A stretch of DNA of 43,482 nt from Candidatus Saccharimonadota bacterium (GTDB lineage Bacteria > Patescibacteriota > Saccharimonadia > Saccharimonadales > UBA4665): contig DAIESS010000003.1 in assembly GCA_027346135.1 (NCBI GenBank), forward strand, positions 1-43,482, read 5' to 3'. The notes below the pieces were generated by a model that made no database searches, was not told the origin of the DNA, and saw only the letters and a program-made list of their open reading frames with translations. Position numbers and translations under genes: made by a program. This document shows, piece by piece, positions 22,090 to 32,349 of this stretch (position 1 is the first letter of the stretch; the number at the start of each line of letters is the position of its first letter).

Positions 22090-24900
22090 ATGAGTGACAA
22101 TATTGTTGTTAAAGGTGCCCGAGAGCACAACCTTCAGAACGTGGATGTAACGATTCCGCGCGACAAGTTGGTGGTGATAACCGGTTTGTCCGGCTCTGGT
22201 AAGTCGAGCCTGGCTTTCGATACGATTTATGCCGAAGGTCAGCGTCGTTATGTCGAGTCGCTCAGTAGCTATGCACGGCAGTTTTTGGGGCTTATGGAAA
22301 AACCCGATGTCGACCAAATCGACGGTTTAAGCCCGGCTATTTCGATTGACCAAAAATCAACCAGCCGTAACCCGCGCAGTACCGTTGCAACTGTCACCGA
22401 AATTTATGATTATTTACGTTTGTTGTTCGCGCGTATTGGCGTGCCGCATTGCCCAGTCGATGGAAACCCGGTTACACGGCAGACGACGGCCGACATTGTT
22501 GATAAAGTGACGGCTCTGCCAGCCAATGCTAGGCTGATGATTTTGGCGCCGGTTGTCATTGACAAAAAGGGTGCTTTTGAACATATCCCCGAGCAATACA
22601 TGCGCGTTGGCTTTGCTCGTGTTCGTGTTGATGGCGTGGTTTATGCCTTGGACGAATTTCCGGAGCTCGATAAGGCCAAGCGGCATCGGATTGAAGTTGT
22701 TGTCGACCGGCTGGTGAACGATGACCAGTCGCGTACGCGATTGGCTCAAAGTGTTGAGCAGGCTTTGGAAGTGGCTGAAGGTAAATTGGTAGTTCTTGAT
22801 GCCGACAGCAATGAAACTTGGAGTTTCAGTTTGATGTACGCCTGCCCGCAACATCCTGAAATAACTATCCCCGAACTTGAACCACGAACATTTAGTTTTA
22901 ACAGTCCGCATGGTGCCTGCCCGGTTTGTACGGGACTGGGTAACCGCTTGGAGGTTGACCCGGAGCTAGTTATACCAAACGGCCGTTTGACGATTGCCGA
23001 GGGCGCCATCCGGCCGTACAACCGCTTTAATGCCGATGCTTGGTACACCAAAAAATTGCAAGCGGTTGGCGATCGTTATGGCTTTAGTTTGCATGAACCA
23101 ACCAGCTCGATCAGTGCGGAAAACATCGAGCGAATTTTGTACGGCACAGGCAATGAGACTTACAAAATTAGCCTTGGTATGGGGCGCAGCTTTACTAGTA
23201 CCTACGAGGGTGTCATTCCTAATCTTGAGCGCCGGCATAAAGAAACCGATAGTGATTTTATCCGTCGTGACATTGAAAAGTTCATGCAAGAAAAGCCCTG
23301 CTACAAGTGTAAGGGTTTGCGTCTAAAGCCTGAAGTTTTGGCCATTACGGTGGCAGAAAAATCGATTATGGATGTATGTGTGCTGTCGATTGACGACACC
23401 ATTGAATGGTTTAAAGGTCTGCACTTGAGCGCCAAAGAGCAAAAAATTGCCCAGCTGATACTAAAAGAAATTGATGCTCGCCTGAAGTTTCTGCAGAACG
23501 TCGGTTTAAATTACCTGACCTTGTTGCGCAGTGCCACGACTTTGTCTGGCGGTGAAGCGCAGCGCATTCGCTTGGCAACACAGATTGGGTCAGGCTTGCA
23601 GGGCGTCTTGTATGTACTCGACGAGCCGAGCATTGGTTTGCACCAACGCGATAATGCACGGCTCATCAATACGCTGCAATTTTTAAAAAGCCTAGGCAAC
23701 ACTGTGATTGTCGTGGAGCACGACGAAGACACCATACGGGCTGCCGACTATTTGTTAGACATTGGTCCGGGCGCGGGTGTACACGGTGGTAAGGTGGTTG
23801 CTGCTGGGACGCCAGAAGAAGTAATGAAAGTACCGGGCAGTGTCACGGCGCAATACTTATCGGGCACTAAAAAGATCGCGGTTCCCAAAAAACGGCGCGC
23901 TGGTAATGGCAAAGAACTCGTCATTCGTGGTGCCCGCGAAAATAACCTGCAAAATATCGATGCTGTAATTCCGCTTGGTAAATTGGTCGTAGTGAGCGGC
24001 GTGTCGGGCTCGGGTAAATCGAGTCTAATCAATGATATACTCAGCAAAGAATTACTGGCCCGCTTACACCATGCCAACACGGTGCCGGGGCATCATGACG
24101 ACATCGAGGGTATCAAAGAACTCGACAAAGCTATCGTTATCGATCAGTCGCCAATTGGTCGAACGCCGCGCAGTAACCCGGCGACGTACACTGGTTTGTT
24201 TACGCCGATCCGCGAATTATTTGCTAGCGTGCCCGAAGCTAAACTTCGTGGTTATAGCGCCGGCCGATTTAGTTTCAATGTTAAGGGTGGTCGTTGTGAG
24301 AACTGCGCCGGTGATGGAATTATCAAGATTGAGATGCACTTTTTGCCGGATGTATACGTACCTTGTGAAGTTTGTCACGGCAAACGTTATAACCGCGAAG
24401 CGCTCGAAATCCATTACAAGGGCAAGGACATTAGCGATGTGCTCGAGATGACCTGCGAACAGGCCTTGGAGTTCTTCAAGAATATTCCGTCCATTGCTCG
24501 TAAACTGCAGACGTTGGTGGAAGTTGGTTTAGGCTACATTCGGCTTGGCCAGCCGGCAACGACCTTGTCGGGCGGTGAGGCGCAGCGCATAAAATTGAGT
24601 AGCGAGTTGTCGCGCCGGGCTACGGGCAAAACTTTGTATATTTTGGATGAACCGACGACTGGTTTGCACATGGCGGATGTCGACAAGCTGCTAAAAATGC
24701 TGCACGCATTGGTTGAGGCCGGCAACAGCATGGTCGTTATTGAACATAACTTGGATGTTATTAAGAACGCCGACTGGCTAATCGACATGGGACCGGAAGG
24801 TGGCGCTGGTGGTGGCCGCATCATGGCCGAAGGTACACCGGAACGCGTCGCTAAAGTCGCCGATAGCTACACCGGACAATTCCTCAAACATCTACTGTAA
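22090..24900 (+). CDS. uvrA: Excinuclease ABC subunit A
   Basis: 936 residues, normal length. The damage-sensing ATPase of nucleotide excision repair, acting with UvrB and UvrC (uvrC is at the end of this window). It has tandem ABC modules: Walker [13 protein letters not shown] (about 33-44) and [12 protein letters not shown]; signatures [12 protein letters not shown] and [12 protein letters not shown]; Walker [14 protein letters not shown] and [10 protein letters not shown]. Zinc-site cysteines are kept in [22 protein letters not shown] and [26 protein letters not shown] lies 10 nt before the ATG. No lesion. Confidence 0.97.
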   Translation: MSDNIVVKGAREHNLQNVDVTIPRDKLVVITGLSGSGKSSLAFDTIYAEGQRRYVESLSSYARQFLGLMEKPDVDQIDGLSPAISIDQKSTSRNPRSTVATVTEIYDYLRLLFARIGVPHCPVDGNPVTRQTTADIVDKVTALPANARLMILAPVVIDKKGAFEHIPEQYMRVGFARVRVDGVVYALDEFPELDKAKRHRIEVVVDRLVNDDQSRTRLAQSVEQALEVAEGKLVVLDADSNETWSFSLMYACPQHPEITIPELEPRTFSFNSPHGACPVCTGLGNRLEVDPELVIPNGRLTIAEGAIRPYNRFNADAWYTKKLQAVGDRYGFSLHEPTSSISAENIERILYGTGNETYKISLGMGRSFTSTYEGVIPNLERRHKETDSDFIRRDIEKFMQEKPCYKCKGLRLKPEVLAITVAEKSIMDVCVLSIDDTIEWFKGLHLSAKEQKIAQLILKEIDARLKFLQNVGLNYLTLLRSATTLSGGEAQRIRLATQIGSGLQGVLYVLDEPSIGLHQRDNARLINTLQFLKSLGNTVIVVEHDEDTIRAADYLLDIGPGAGVHGGKVVAAGTPEEVMKVPGSVTAQYLSGTKKIAVPKKRRAGNGKELVIRGARENNLQNIDAVIPLGKLVVVSGVSGSGKSSLINDILSKELLARLHHANTVPGHHDDIEGIKELDKAIVIDQSPIGRTPRSNPATYTGLFTPIRELFASVPEAKLRGYSAGRFSFNVKGGRCENCAGDGIIKIEMHFLPDVYVPCEVCHGKRYNREALEIHYKGKDISDVLEMTCEQALEFFKNIPSIARKLQTLVEVGLGYIRLGQPATTLSGGEAQRIKLSSELSRRATGKTLYILDEPTTGLHMADVDKLLKMLHALVEAGNSMVVIEHNLDVIKNADWLIDMGPEGGAGGGRIMAEGTPERVAKVADSYTGQFLKHLL

Positions 24901-24903
24901 GCT

Positions 24904-25494
24904 TTAGATGTAGGATGGTGCTTTGTCTTGTGCGGTCACGGACGCTTTGACGAGTTGCTCGGCTAATTTTCTGAAGTCGTTATCGGTAGCACCGTTAGCC
25001 ACAAATCGATCTTCTTTACAAAAGAGATCGACATTGGCCTTGTCGGCTCCCAGACTAACTGGGACATTACGATAGGCCATTCTGATTTGACGTTGCGAGG
25101 TAGCGTCGTAGCCGTCAATGTTGGTTTCGATGTCGGCTTGGATGTGACCTTTGTCGCGACAATTAATGTCGATAGCTGAGCTTTTTATAGTATAGGTTTC
25201 ATGGGTAATGATAAGGTCGTAGACACCTGTCATATTGCTTAAGACATGAAAAGAACCGACCTCCCTCGTGTCGGTACTTGGCTGACTGGCGTCAAGCGAT
25301 GCAGTGCGTAGAAACTCTAGTTTTTCTGTCACTGAGGCCGATGGCGTCCCTTTTGGCGTAGCTGTTTTACTGACAGCTGGTTTAGTTGCCGGTGGGTCGA
25401 CCGGAGCGGCAGTAAACTCGGCAGAGCAGGCGCTAATGCCAAGTGATAAAATCACGCTTGATGCCGCAAGGCCGTAACGTTCAAATTTACGCAT
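24904..25494 (-). CDS. Lipoprotein of unknown function
   Basis: 196 residues. The signal peptide ends in a lipobox LGISAC, so Cys23 is probably lipidated and the protein stays on the outer face of the membrane. A Thr/Pro/Ala-rich linker (about 25-60) leads to a globular part with TGVYDLIITHETYTIKSSAI and two cysteines (INCRDKG, LFCKEDR) that could pair. GAGGA is 7-8 nt before the ATG. It converges on uvrA with a 3-bp gap and follows the DedA gene in the same direction. Not recognised beyond its lipoprotein nature. Confidence 0.72.
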   Translation of the reverse strand: MRKFERYGLAASSVILSLGISACSAEFTAAPVDPPATKPAVSKTATPKGTPSASVTEKLEFLRTASLDASQPSTDTREVGSFHVLSNMTGVYDLIITHETYTIKSSAIDINCRDKGHIQADIETNIDGYDATSQRQIRMAYRNVPVSLGADKANVDLFCKEDRFVANGATDNDFRKLAEQLVKASVTAQDKAPSYI

Positions 25495-25550
25495 TAATTA
25501 TTCCTCAAACTAAGGTAAAGTTTTATCACAAACTATCCTCTATAGCAAAT

Positions 25551-26213
25551 TTATTCGGATTCTGTAGAATCGGTTGTTTGACCCGAACTAGAACGTTTAA
25601 ATTTTGAGCTGATGGCCCGTCGATAACGTTTGTCTTTGAGAAGGTGATAAATTGTCGGCCCAAGGAAGGCGATGACGATAAGGATTAAAACGGGGTCGAT
25701 GTACTTTTGGATACCGGGAATACGACTGCCGACAAAGTAGCCTAATAACGTAACGCTAAACGACCAGGCAATGTCGCCGATAGCATCAAAAAAGATGAAT
25801 TGCTGACGGTTCATTTTGCCGGCACCCGCGGTAACTGGCGCAAAAGTTCGAACGACTGGTATGAAATGAGCTATTAGCATGGTCTTTGTGCCGTACTTTT
25901 CGTAAAAGGCTTCGGCGCGCATGATGTACTCGTGACGGAAAATTAAGCTATCTTTTTTACGGAATAAGCGTGGACCCAAGCTTTTGCCAATCTGATAACC
26001 AATGTTGTCGCCCATAATAGCCGCCGCCGAAATAACGGCGATAACGCCCCAGACGTTCACTGGCATTTTGCCGGCAGCAGCCAATATGCCTGCGCTAAAC
26101 AGCAATGTATCACCGGGGAAAAAGAAGCCAACCATCATGCCCGATTCGGCAAAAATGATGAGCGCCAGGACGAGTAGGCCACTCGACTGCAATAAAGTAG
26201 TTACATCAAACAT
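25551..26213 (-). CDS. DedA family membrane protein
   Basis: 220 residues, usual length. DedA proteins are inner-membrane proteins involved in lipid-carrier (C55-P) or phospholipid flipping and envelope homeostasis. Motifs: FAESGMMVGFFFPGDTLLF at the N-terminus, MGDNIGYQIGKSLG, then FYEKYGTKTMLIAHFIPVVR with TFAPVTAGAGKMNRQQFIFF, the family's conserved re-entrant region. The C-terminal tail is basic, then Ser/Thr-rich. It would fit with undecaprenyl-phosphate recycling for the wall enzymes encoded nearby. The upstream region is shared with the divergent rplY. Confidence 0.92.
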   Translation of the reverse strand: MFDVTTLLQSSGLLVLALIIFAESGMMVGFFFPGDTLLFSAGILAAAGKMPVNVWGVIAVISAAAIMGDNIGYQIGKSLGPRLFRKKDSLIFRHEYIMRAEAFYEKYGTKTMLIAHFIPVVRTFAPVTAGAGKMNRQQFIFFDAIGDIAWSFSVTLLGYFVGSRIPGIQKYIDPVLILIVIAFLGPTIYHLLKDKRYRRAISSKFKRSSSGQTTDSTESE

Positions 26214-26295
26214 CTTCTGTATGTTATCTGTTTATGGCTGCAATAGCTAGCCTAAAATGGTATACTGGTAAGACTTTAGGAGAGGTAACGACACG

Positions 26296-27042
26296 ATGTC
26301 AGAAGACACTATCAATTTACAAGTGCAGTCCCGTACCGTCACCGGCAAAGCAGTTAAGCATTTACGCCGCGAAGGCACGGTTCCAGCCGTAATTCATGAC
26401 CACGGCAAGGATTCGGTTAACGTTCAAGGTGTATACCTGGACATGGTCAAAACCTTGCAGAAGGCCGGCAAGCATCATCCGATCGAGCTAGCGGCTGACG
26501 GCCATAAGTACACAGTTCTTATTAAGAATGCGACATTTGAGCCAAAGAAAAACCGTTTGTCACACGTTGTCTTTAACGCTGTGAACAAAAACCAGAAGGT
26601 TGAAGCTGAAGTTCCGGTTCAACCAAGGTTCGATGAGGGTAACGAGGTTAGCCCGGCCGAGCGCAACAGCCTGATTGTTTTGCAACATTTGGAGACGGTT
26701 GAAGTTAAGGCTGTTCCAAGTAAGATTCCAGACGTTTTGGAATACGACGGTGAAAAATTAGTCGAGGTTGGCGACCAGGCAACCGTTGCCGACTTGAAGA
26801 TCCCGGCCGATGTCGAGTTGCTAACTGACGTTGAGCAGACCATTGCAACCGTCTTTGAACCTAGCGCTTTGGCGGCAGCCAACGATGCGGCTGGTGGTGA
26901 TGCCGAGGCCGAAGATGCCGAGAATGTTGCTAGCGATAACGAAAGCACGGCCGAGACCGGTACACAGGCCGACGAGATTCGTCCGGGCGGCAAGGAACAA
27001 AAAGAAAGTAAGGATCAGGGCCGTAACCCCGAGCAGCAATAA
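26296..27042 (+). CDS. rplY: Ribosomal protein bL25 (CTC/TL5 type)
   Basis: 248 residues, the long CTC form. The 5S-rRNA-binding L25 domain is at about 1-92 (LQVQSRTVTGKAVKHLRREG; PAVIHDHGKDSV). The TL5 beta domain is at about 95-188 (VPVQPRFDEGNEV; LKIPADVELLTDVEQTIATV). A highly acidic, low-complexity tail follows (about 195-248, DAEAEDAENVASDNESTAET). AGGAGAGGT lies about 10 nt before the ATG, one of the better Shine-Dalgarno sites here. A strong terminator follows. Confidence 0.95.
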   Translation: MSEDTINLQVQSRTVTGKAVKHLRREGTVPAVIHDHGKDSVNVQGVYLDMVKTLQKAGKHHPIELAADGHKYTVLIKNATFEPKKNRLSHVVFNAVNKNQKVEAEVPVQPRFDEGNEVSPAERNSLIVLQHLETVEVKAVPSKIPDVLEYDGEKLVEVGDQATVADLKIPADVELLTDVEQTIATVFEPSALAAANDAAGGDAEAEDAENVASDNESTAETGTQADEIRPGGKEQKESKDQGRNPEQQ

Positions 27043-27055
27043 TCGCTGATGATTT

Positions 27056-27091
27056 AAAAACCTCCGCGGCAGTAGCAGCGGAGGTTTTTTT
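27056..27091. terminator. Rho-independent terminator after rplY
   Basis: CCTCCGC (27061-27067) pairs with GCGGAGG (27078-27084), flanked by five A and seven T. It follows the rplY stop by about 15 bp. Confidence 0.92.
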
Positions 27092-27128
27092 AAAGCCAAG
27101 GCCTGACCAAACTTGTATAGTTAAGAGC

Positions 27129-27629
27129 ATGGTAACATTTTTTCACCCCAGAACATTGCTCGACAAAGCTTACGAAATTGGTATTTTCTTTAAGGGTTTT
27201 GACGGTGTACTCGAACTCATCGGCGGCACATTGCTACTAGTTCTGCACCCAGCGCAAATCGGTAAAATTACGGCGGCGTTGACTCAACATGAGTTATCGG
27301 AAGATCCGCACGACTTTGTTGCGACTCACTTGTTGCACTACAGCCATACATTGGCGGCCGGTCATACTGTCTTTGCGGCTTTATTTTTGTTGACTCATGG
27401 CCTTGTCAAAGTAGTACTGGTCGCATGTTTATTACTCAACAAACTTTGGGCGTATCCTTGGGCCTTGGCGGTACTGGGTCTATTTTTGATCTACCAAGCC
27501 TACCAGATGTGGGTTGCACCGTCCGTAGGCATGGGCTTTTTGACGGTTATCGACATTGTGGTGTTATGGCTTATTTGGCGGGAGTGGCAAAAGGTCAAAA
27601 CCACTCACGACCAGGTCGAAGCTGCTTAG
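27129..27629 (+). CDS. DUF2127 family membrane protein
   Basis: 166 residues with four hydrophobic segments. The pattern matches DUF2127: FFKGFDGVLELIGGTLLLV, LTQHELSEDPHDFVATHLLH, FAALFLLTHGLVKVVLVACL, LWAYPWALAVLGLFLIYQAY and LTVIDIVVLWLIWREWQKVK. Function of the family is unknown. TATAGT lies 7 nt before the ATG, so the mRNA is probably leaderless. It converges on the ABC transporter gene with a 6-bp gap. Confidence 0.88.
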   Translation: MVTFFHPRTLLDKAYEIGIFFKGFDGVLELIGGTLLLVLHPAQIGKITAALTQHELSEDPHDFVATHLLHYSHTLAAGHTVFAALFLLTHGLVKVVLVACLLLNKLWAYPWALAVLGLFLIYQAYQMWVAPSVGMGFLTVIDIVVLWLIWREWQKVKTTHDQVEAA

Positions 27630-27635
27630 GGTTGT

Positions 27636-29417
27636 CTATTCTTCGATGAAGCCGCCGCTTTGATGGGCCCAGAGCTTGGCGTAGGTGCCGCCTTTGGCGA
27701 GTAACTCTTGGTGGCTGCCTTCTTCGACGATAGCTCCGTGGTCAAGCACTAGAATGCGGTCCATTTTTTGGATGGTGCTCAAGCGGTGAGCGATCACGAT
27801 AGCCGTGCGTCCCTCCATTAACTTCCAGAGTGCAGCCTGAATCAAGACTTCGCTTTCTGAGTCGAGGGCGCTAGTTGCTTCGTCGAGCACCAAAACCGGA
27901 GCGTTCTTAAGCATGGCGCGAGCGATGGCAATGCGTTGCCTTTGACCGCCCGACAATTTTACGCCACGCTCACCAACTAACGTCTCGTAGCCAAGCGGTA
28001 AGTCAACGATGAACTCATCGGCATGCGCCATTTTGGCGGCAGCGATGATTTCTTCGTCTGAAGCGGCGTTGTGACCATAGCTGATATTCTCTTCAATCGT
28101 ACGGTGGAATAGCATTGGTTCTTGAGGTACGTAGGCAATGTTGCTGCGTAAATCATCCTGGGTGATGGTGGCAATGTCCTGACCATCGATGCGGATGTGA
28201 CCGGCCTGAATGTCGGAAAAGCGTTGTAGAATACGAGTTAGCGTTGTTTTGCCGGAACCAGAATGGCCGACCAAACCGACCTTTTCACCCGGTTTTATGT
28301 GCAAATTTAAGCTTTCAAAAATGGTGTCGGCCGAGCCGTCATGTTGAAAGCGGACGGCATCAAAAACGATATCTCCGCGATTGATTCGAACCGGTTCGGG
28401 TTTTTTGGGGTCGAGAATTTCCGGCGTGGTTCGCAAGATCTCGATCATGTCGCCAGCATCGCCAATCGCGCGGTTGTAGTTGCGCAGGGCATTGTTGCTA
28501 AACATGAAAAGCTGTTCGGCCACAACTGCCGTGTAGTTGAAGATCAGGAACGTTGTCGCAATGTTGGCGCCGTAAACCATGACACCGACAACGGCCATAA
28601 CGAGCGAAAGGGCAGAAATAGTCCCCAGTAGGCTGCCGAAAAATAGCTGCTGTTTTTGGTGAGCTATAGCGAAACGGCGCAAACTTTGCTGAGTTTCGAG
28701 GGTAGCTTTTTGGAACCGTTGCTTCTCGTATTTGCGACCAGCGAAACTTTTTATGGTCATTATATTGGTGATGGCATCGGCTAAGTAGCCGGTCTGCTTG
28801 CTCTCTAGCTTGCCGTGCTCAATGCCAAGTCGGCGAACTTTTCGGGTGACAAACACGGCACTGACAACGTAAATAATTGCAAAGCCAAACAAAACTATGG
28901 CGTACCAAGGCGCCAAGCGCGCCAGAATTATGACCGAAAAAGTTACGCCAAAAAATAAAGGCAAAACGTTGAAGAGAGTAGTGTCCTGGACGCGTATGTA
29001 GCCGCCCAATAACTTATTCGACTGGGATACGAGTGAGCCACCGAAGTGATCGGCATGGAAGCGTGCGCTCTGGGCTGTGACATGACCAAAAACTTCCTCG
29101 GCGATATCTTTACTAACATTCGACTCCAAACGCCAGACAAAAAAGTCGGTAACACGCCACAGGACGCTGGTACCTAAAAAGACCATTACGGCATACCAAA
29201 CCAACTGTGTACCGAAACTATGCCAGATTTGGTGTGGTATGTAGTCGTGGTGGCTCAGCCTGTTTAAGACGCTGGCAAGAATAATCGGCGGCACGATTTG
29301 ATTTACAAGTACGGTAACCGGTAGCGCGGCGACTATGGTAATAAAATTGGCTTTGTACTTCCAGACATGCTGCCAGAAATAGCGAATAGTGTATTGGGCT
29401 GTTGATTTACGGGACAT
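27636..29417 (-). CDS. ABC exporter, fused membrane and ATPase domains (MsbA/LmrA type)
   Basis: 593 residues from the start chosen here (MSRKSTAQYTIRYFWQHVWK). The ORF-track start at 29501 is less likely, because AAGGAG lies about 7 nt before the ATG at 29417. Six membrane helices occupy about 20-320. The ATPase domain has Walker A GLVGHSGSGKTTL, Q-loop AYVPQEPMLF, signature LSGGQRQRIAIARAM, Walker B VLVLDEATSALD and switch VIAHRLSTI. It probably works as a homodimer exporting lipid, drug or peptide; the substrate cannot be read from the sequence. No accessory gene is adjacent. Confidence 0.93.
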   Translation of the reverse strand: MSRKSTAQYTIRYFWQHVWKYKANFITIVAALPVTVLVNQIVPPIILASVLNRLSHHDYIPHQIWHSFGTQLVWYAVMVFLGTSVLWRVTDFFVWRLESNVSKDIAEEVFGHVTAQSARFHADHFGGSLVSQSNKLLGGYIRVQDTTLFNVLPLFFGVTFSVIILARLAPWYAIVLFGFAIIYVVSAVFVTRKVRRLGIEHGKLESKQTGYLADAITNIMTIKSFAGRKYEKQRFQKATLETQQSLRRFAIAHQKQQLFFGSLLGTISALSLVMAVVGVMVYGANIATTFLIFNYTAVVAEQLFMFSNNALRNYNRAIGDAGDMIEILRTTPEILDPKKPEPVRINRGDIVFDAVRFQHDGSADTIFESLNLHIKPGEKVGLVGHSGSGKTTLTRILQRFSDIQAGHIRIDGQDIATITQDDLRSNIAYVPQEPMLFHRTIEENISYGHNAASDEEIIAAAKMAHADEFIVDLPLGYETLVGERGVKLSGGQRQRIAIARAMLKNAPVLVLDEATSALDSESEVLIQAALWKLMEGRTAIVIAHRLSTIQKMDRILVLDHGAIVEEGSHQELLAKGGTYAKLWAHQSGGFIEE

Positions 29418-29625
29418 GCGGGACTCCTTGCCGCGTCGATTATGAGATAAGAGTAGTTTTAAAGTTTTGAAGAGGTTAACGCTGGCCGCCGGCCACAACA
29501 AAACATGGAATATACAATGTGATCATTTTGGCCGTCTCCAGGTTAATTTGATATGATTACTGCTTATCCTATCGTACTCTGTTTGCGGACGCAAGGTGTT
29601 TTCTTCTATAATTAAAGCCTAAACT

Positions 29626-31194
29626 ATGGAAATACATCCATTTAATCATTCTGGACCTGAACAATCGCCTACCGAAGAAGACGCCGAAGGGGATGATTCG
29701 TCGTCTAAAAAGAAAAAGAAAGCCGCCGCATCACGAGCGGCTTTATTCGGCGAGTCTAGCGAAGAAACGGGCGATAAGTCTAGTGAAAAACCGGCTGCTG
29801 CCGGTGAAACGCTATGGCGGCGATTGTTAGGCCAAGCGCCTGTCGAGGAGGCTAAAACTGAGACCGCTACCGAGGGCGAAGAAGCGCCTGTCGAGGTTGA
29901 GGCCGGGCCAGAGACGCCAGCCGAAGCGCTACCGCTGACGGAGCTTAGCCCGGAGGAACAGGCGGTGGTTGCTCATGAGTACATCATTGCTCGTCAGACC
30001 GCGCTAATTGAGGAGCAAGCCAGTGCGGTTGAGGCCGACGATCAGGCTGCAGTAGCGGAACGTGCGGCCGACATTGCGCTGCTTGATGCTGCCCGCCAAT
30101 TGCTCTTAGAACAACCCGATCAGCCTTATGAAGAGCCGATTACTGCCGCTTATCAGCAGACGGCCCGCCAGTTTGTGCCGCCGGCTGAATCTGTCTCGGT
30201 AAATCAACCGTCACCAAGTGAAGCGGCAGCTTGGATGTCGCCGTCGCAATCGGAGCAGACAGCCCCGGTGGCTTTTATGACGATGACTGAGAGACAAACG
30301 CCCAGTGTGGCTTCCGGCGCCGAAACGACCATTGCATCGCCCAAACCAGAAACAAATGAGATTGTTGAAAACCGAACCGGATCGGCTTTGCTGGTGGGTG
30401 GTATTGTTGGTTATTTGGTGGGTCGCCGCCGTGGCCGATTGAAGGCCGAAAAGCAATACGCTCGCATTGAGAAAAAATTGCGCACTGAAGTGCAAACAGT
30501 TCAGGCTAAAATTGCCGAAAAGGAGCAGCAGATTCGCGTTTTAGCACGCGAAAATTACCAGCGAGTCGTTACTTCGACAGCTGAAGGTGAAAAACCTGAA
30601 CGAGCGCCAGCCAGCCTACCGAGCACCGAAAAAATCGGTCTTGTCACCATCAAGGCAGTTGAAAAGGCACCCGAACCGACTCGCCAAAGAACTTCGGTCG
30701 AGCGTCCAGCCACCAAACCTAGGTCGAAAAAGCACGCCGAAACTTTGCCGCGTCCACAACTACTTGAGGCTGCTGCGGCCGTACCGGTTGGAGCGACCAA
30801 CTTACGGCGTGTTTACGAAACCAATTTGATTTCCGAACAAGGATTACGTCGGCTGATGGTAGAACATGAACGGGGTGGTGACGTCCAGCGCTCACTTAAG
30901 CGCGAGCTCATCGAGAAAGAAATGAGCTACGAACGCGATCCTCGTATGCGCAACACGAGTATTGTTGGAGCAATGGCAGCCGGGGCCGTATTTAAAACAC
31001 CGACGAATGCGCCAGATGACAATCAAACAGCCGAACCGTCCCATAATGATTCAGGCTCTGCTATCGATCGGCCGCGCTATAGCCAAGTCGCGCAAGCTTC
31101 TGCTGTCGGTTCTCAGGTAGCAGCGCTCGCAACCGTCATAACTCTGCTGCTGATCATCGTCGTCTTGCTCTACCTATTGTTCACTTCGCGTTAA
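29626..31194 (+). CDS. Tail-anchored coiled-coil protein with acidic N-terminus
   Basis: 522 residues. The first 60 are acidic with a Lys-rich patch (SSSKKKKKAAASRAALFGES). Glu/Ala-rich low-complexity sequence runs to about 150. A glycine-zipper-like hydrophobic motif at about 252-264 (LLVGGIVGYLVGRRRGRL) precedes a coiled coil (about 268-310, YARIEKKLRTEVQTVQAKIA). A short helical domain (TNLRRVYETNLISEQGLRRL, about 390-435) resembles SHOCT-like oligomerisation elements. The C-terminus is a membrane helix (VITLLLIIVVLLYLLF) with only SR after it. It is likely a cytoplasmic scaffold on the membrane. Family not recognised. It has its own unit, divergent from the ABC exporter. Confidence 0.7.
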   Translation: MEIHPFNHSGPEQSPTEEDAEGDDSSSKKKKKAAASRAALFGESSEETGDKSSEKPAAAGETLWRRLLGQAPVEEAKTETATEGEEAPVEVEAGPETPAEALPLTELSPEEQAVVAHEYIIARQTALIEEQASAVEADDQAAVAERAADIALLDAARQLLLEQPDQPYEEPITAAYQQTARQFVPPAESVSVNQPSPSEAAAWMSPSQSEQTAPVAFMTMTERQTPSVASGAETTIASPKPETNEIVENRTGSALLVGGIVGYLVGRRRGRLKAEKQYARIEKKLRTEVQTVQAKIAEKEQQIRVLARENYQRVVTSTAEGEKPERAPASLPSTEKIGLVTIKAVEKAPEPTRQRTSVERPATKPRSKKHAETLPRPQLLEAAAAVPVGATNLRRVYETNLISEQGLRRLMVEHERGGDVQRSLKRELIEKEMSYERDPRMRNTSIVGAMAAGAVFKTPTNAPDDNQTAEPSHNDSGSAIDRPRYSQVAQASAVGSQVAALATVITLLLIIVVLLYLLFTSR

Positions 31195-31270
31195 TACCTC
31201 GTTTCGTTGGGCCGGACCACTAAACTCACCTTAAGCTGCGAGGAAGAATTTGTTATACTACTTGTCGCAC

Positions 31271-32170
31271 ATGCAAAAGATTATTTTATTCTATAAATTT
31301 ACGCCGATTGCCGAACCGGAAGTTATGAAGTTATGGCAAAAAACCCTGGCCGATAGTCTTGGACTAAAAGGCCGCGTCCTGATTTCGACTCATGGCATCA
31401 ACGGTACTTTGGGTGGTGAAATTGACGCCGTTAAAGCCTATGTAAAGGCCACAAAAATGTACGGACCGTTTAAGGATATTGTTTTTAAGTGGAGTGATGG
31501 TTCTGATCAAGACTTTCCTCGCTTGCAGGTAAAGGTTCGTGAAGAAATTGTTAGTTTTGGCGCTGCCGATGAGCTTAAGGTTGACGACAAGGGCGTTGTA
31601 GGTGGAGGCAAACACTTAAAGCCAAAAGAGGTTAACGAACTGGTCGATCAATATGGCGACGACGTAGTGTTCTTTGATGGCCGTAATGCTTATGAGGCGG
31701 CCGTGGGTCGTTTTAAAAATGCCGTTGTCCCGGCTACTCGTACTAGCAAGGACTTTGTCAAAGAACTCGAAAGCGGCAAGTATGACGAGCTTAAGGACAA
31801 GAAAGTCGTAACGTATTGTACGGGCGGTATTCGCTGTGAAATCTTGTCATCACTCATGAAAAACCGTGGTTTTGAGGATGTTTACCAGATAGACGGTGGT
31901 ATCGTGAAATATGGCGAGCAATATGGCGATGATGGCCTGTGGGAGGGTTCACTTTACGTATTCGACAATCGTATGGGCATGAAATTTTCAGACAAGGCCA
32001 AAGACATTGGCACTTGTGTTCGTTGTGGCTCGAAAACCAGCAATTATGAAAACTGTGCTTTAAAAAGCTGCAATGATTTAGTTTTGCTGTGCACCGATTG
32101 CGCCAAACAATCAATGTATTGTTCAGAAAAATGCCAGCAGACTGCCCAAGCTCAACCCACCACGGCATAA
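31271..32170 (+). CDS. trhO: tRNA uridine-34 hydroxylase (rhodanese family)
   Basis: 299 residues from the ATG at 31271. The ORF-track start (TTG 31250) would lie upstream of the TATACT box (31253-31258), so it is unlikely. TrhO/YceA makes 5-hydroxyuridine at tRNA position 34 in an oxygen-dependent way. The N-terminal domain shows [20 protein letters not shown] and [16 protein letters not shown]. The rhodanese domain has the active-site loop YCTGGIRCE, and the C-terminus has a Cys-rich zinc-type region ([29 protein letters not shown]). It complements mnmA in wobble-uridine modification. The -10 is 12 nt before the ATG. Confidence 0.93.
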   Translation: MQKIILFYKFTPIAEPEVMKLWQKTLADSLGLKGRVLISTHGINGTLGGEIDAVKAYVKATKMYGPFKDIVFKWSDGSDQDFPRLQVKVREEIVSFGAADELKVDDKGVVGGGKHLKPKEVNELVDQYGDDVVFFDGRNAYEAAVGRFKNAVVPATRTSKDFVKELESGKYDELKDKKVVTYCTGGIRCEILSSLMKNRGFEDVYQIDGGIVKYGEQYGDDGLWEGSLYVFDNRMGMKFSDKAKDIGTCVRCGSKTSNYENCALKSCNDLVLLCTDCAKQSMYCSEKCQQTAQAQPTTA

Positions 32171-32316
32171 TTTACGCGCTAGACTCTATTTGACACTATG
32201 GAGAAATAAGGTGTAGGCTGCAAATCAGCAGTTGTTTCTTCCGTGCAACATACATGTGCGCAACCGCGCAGATGTTTTCGTTTACCCGCATGTCGAGGAA
32301 GCTTTTGCAGTTCTTC

Positions 32317-32330
32317 GACAATGCAATGAC
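32317..32330. repeat. Left copy of inverted repeat bounding GC-rich unit 4
   Basis: GACAATGCAATGAC, the perfect reverse complement of 33567-33580. It sits just before the ribosome site of the 383-residue membrane protein gene. Confidence 0.85.
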
Positions 32331-32349
32331 AACCTGAGAGGTGATCGAA

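Noticed and set aside
29418-29501. Longer start for the ABC exporter
   Set aside because: AAGGAG lies inside the extension and serves the ATG at 29417; the extra 28 residues have no family support.
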